Source of the DNA: Pseudomonadota bacterium
GTDB lineage: Bacteria; Myxococcota_A; UBA9160; SZUA-336
Direction of reading: 5' to 3'
Length of the DNA: 64,000 nt
NCBI GenBank assembly: GCA_003247575.1
Contig: QJZC01000034.1
Coordinates: 59,321 to 123,320 of the forward strand
The translations under genes and the position numbers were made by a program. A model generated the notes under the pieces. That model was not told the origin of the DNA, did not search any database, and worked only from the letters and a program-made list of their open reading frames with translations. How positions within the stretch are numbered: position 1 is the first letter of the stretch; the number at the start of each line of letters is the position of its first letter. Below are positions 63,616-64,000 of this stretch, piece by piece.

Positions 63616-63668
63616 CAAAAAAGAATCCGCCAGCCACGCCGCTCGTAGAGCGGGCGCGACTGGCGGAT
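63616..63668 (-). terminator. Rho-independent terminator on the minus strand
   Basis: On the minus strand a stem of ATCCGCCAG (63668-63660) and CTGGCGGAT (63633-63625) encloses a GC-rich loop with an inner stem (GCCCGCTC with GAGCGGC), followed at once by TCTTTTTTG (63624-63616). This is the clearest intrinsic terminator in the window. It ends the transcript of the Ala-Pro repeat gene that enters from the right edge, before argG. Confidence 0.85.
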
Positions 63669-63723
63669 GTCTGATCCTGCTCCCCCTGCTAGCGGGGGAA
63701 ATCAGGGCTCGGCCTCGGAGACT

Positions 63724-64000
63724 CTACGCCCCCCCTTGCAGGAACGCGATCAGACGCTGCAAGAACAGGATGAACTGACGGCGTCGCTCCTCAGCCGCTG
63801 GATCCGGCATCGGCGCAGGGGCAGGAGCCGGCGCAGGCGGGTTCATCATCGGAGGCGGTGCAGGGGCCGGTGCGGGTGCAGGGGCCGGTGCGGGTGCAGG
63901 GGCCGGTGCGGGTGCAGGGGCCGGTGCGGGCGCAGGGGCCGGTGCGGGCGCGGGGGCCGGTGCGGGCGCGGGGGCCGGTGCGGGCGCGGGCGCAGGGGCC
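63724..64000 (-). CDS. C-terminal part of an Ala-Pro repeat protein (partial, runs off right edge)
   Basis: Reading the minus strand from the edge, an open frame encodes a long alternating Ala-Pro stretch, then PPPMMNPPAPAPAPAP, then MPDPAAEERRRQFILFLQRLIAFLQGGA and stop (in two parts: linker and helix). The final 20 residues form an amphipathic helix. The DNA repeat is an 18-base unit (GGTGCGGGTGCAGGGGCC on the plus strand) with silent variation, about five copies in the last 150 bases. The rest of the gene lies outside the window, so the function is unknown; it may be a wall-spanning linker or an outer-membrane-associated protein. Confidence 0.7.
   Translation of the reverse strand, partial: APAPAPAPAPAPAPAPAPAPAPAPAPAPAPAPAPAPAPAPAPAPAPAPPPMMNPPAPAPAPAPMPDPAAEERRRQFILFLQRLIAFLQGGA

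Noticed and set aside
63830..64000. CRISPR-like array
   Set aside because: Units are contiguous 18-base repeats without spacers and encode an Ala-Pro repeat.

Overview
The window is a GC-rich bacterial chromosomal segment with dense single-copy genes, frequent GTG and TTG starts, and short or overlapping gene junctions. I see no rRNA, tRNA, insertion sequence, integrase, phage gene or CRISPR array. Several traits suggest a free-living Gram-negative, deltaproteobacterial or myxobacterial-like lineage: a TonB receptor, outer-membrane type lipoproteins, type IV pilus minor pilins, an F420-type (Ddn-like) oxidoreductase, cyclase and winged-helix proteins fused to NTPase and TPR regions, and cyclic-di-GMP riboswitches. 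The taxonomic reading is inference only.

Layout. 0.2-8.1 kb: oxidative stress and metabolism (periplasmic Cu/Zn superoxide dismutase, dienelactone-hydrolase-like protein, methylthioribose kinase overlapping a 2-oxoglutarate oxygenase, threonine dehydratase, ahpC-ahpF). 8.2-16.3 kb: an unknown protein, an FKBP, a PilZ protein, a cupredoxin followed at once by a membrane GGDEF-EAL protein, and a histidine kinase with an apparently duplicated membrane sensor. 16.7-25.7 kb: an unknown protein, a glycosyltransferase, kynureninase, an alpha/beta-hydrolase lacking its serine, pilX and pilW behind a cyclic-di-GMP-I riboswitch, a lipoprotein, and a DUF2157/GDYXXLXY membrane pair. 25.7-36.7 kb: a patatin with a zinc ribbon and membrane hairpin, a cyclase-NTPase-TPR protein, a radical SAM and desaturase pair, a crotonase, and a TetR regulator divergent from a hydrolase. 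36.7-45 kb: Tex, a DUF2946-like protein with a ZnuD-like TonB receptor, a PilZ protein behind a second riboswitch, and mddA with a second methyltransferase. 45-51 kb: a winged-helix/NTPase/TPR regulator, a DsbA-family protein, a DUF4197 lipoprotein and a class III CoA-transferase. 51-57.3 kb: a probable envelope-modification cluster (two FemAB/BioF2-like acyltransferases, an ABC exporter, a DegT-type aminotransferase). 57.4-64 kb: an MscS channel, a Ddn-like enzyme, an MBL hydrolase, a haem-binding protein, argG, and the C-terminus of an Ala-Pro repeat protein running off the right edge.

The strongest unifying theme is cyclic di-GMP. Two riboswitch candidates on the minus strand sit directly before minor pilin genes (pilW-pilX) and before a gene for a PilZ receptor with intact binding motifs. 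The window also holds a GGDEF-EAL enzyme with both signature motifs and a second, degenerate PilZ protein. In the pilW leader the closing helix of the aptamer overlaps the ribosome-binding site, so control of translation is a testable prediction.

Limits: all calls are by eye from sequence. Family names rest on recognised motifs, not on database searches, and starts were chosen from Shine-Dalgarno placement and typical family length.
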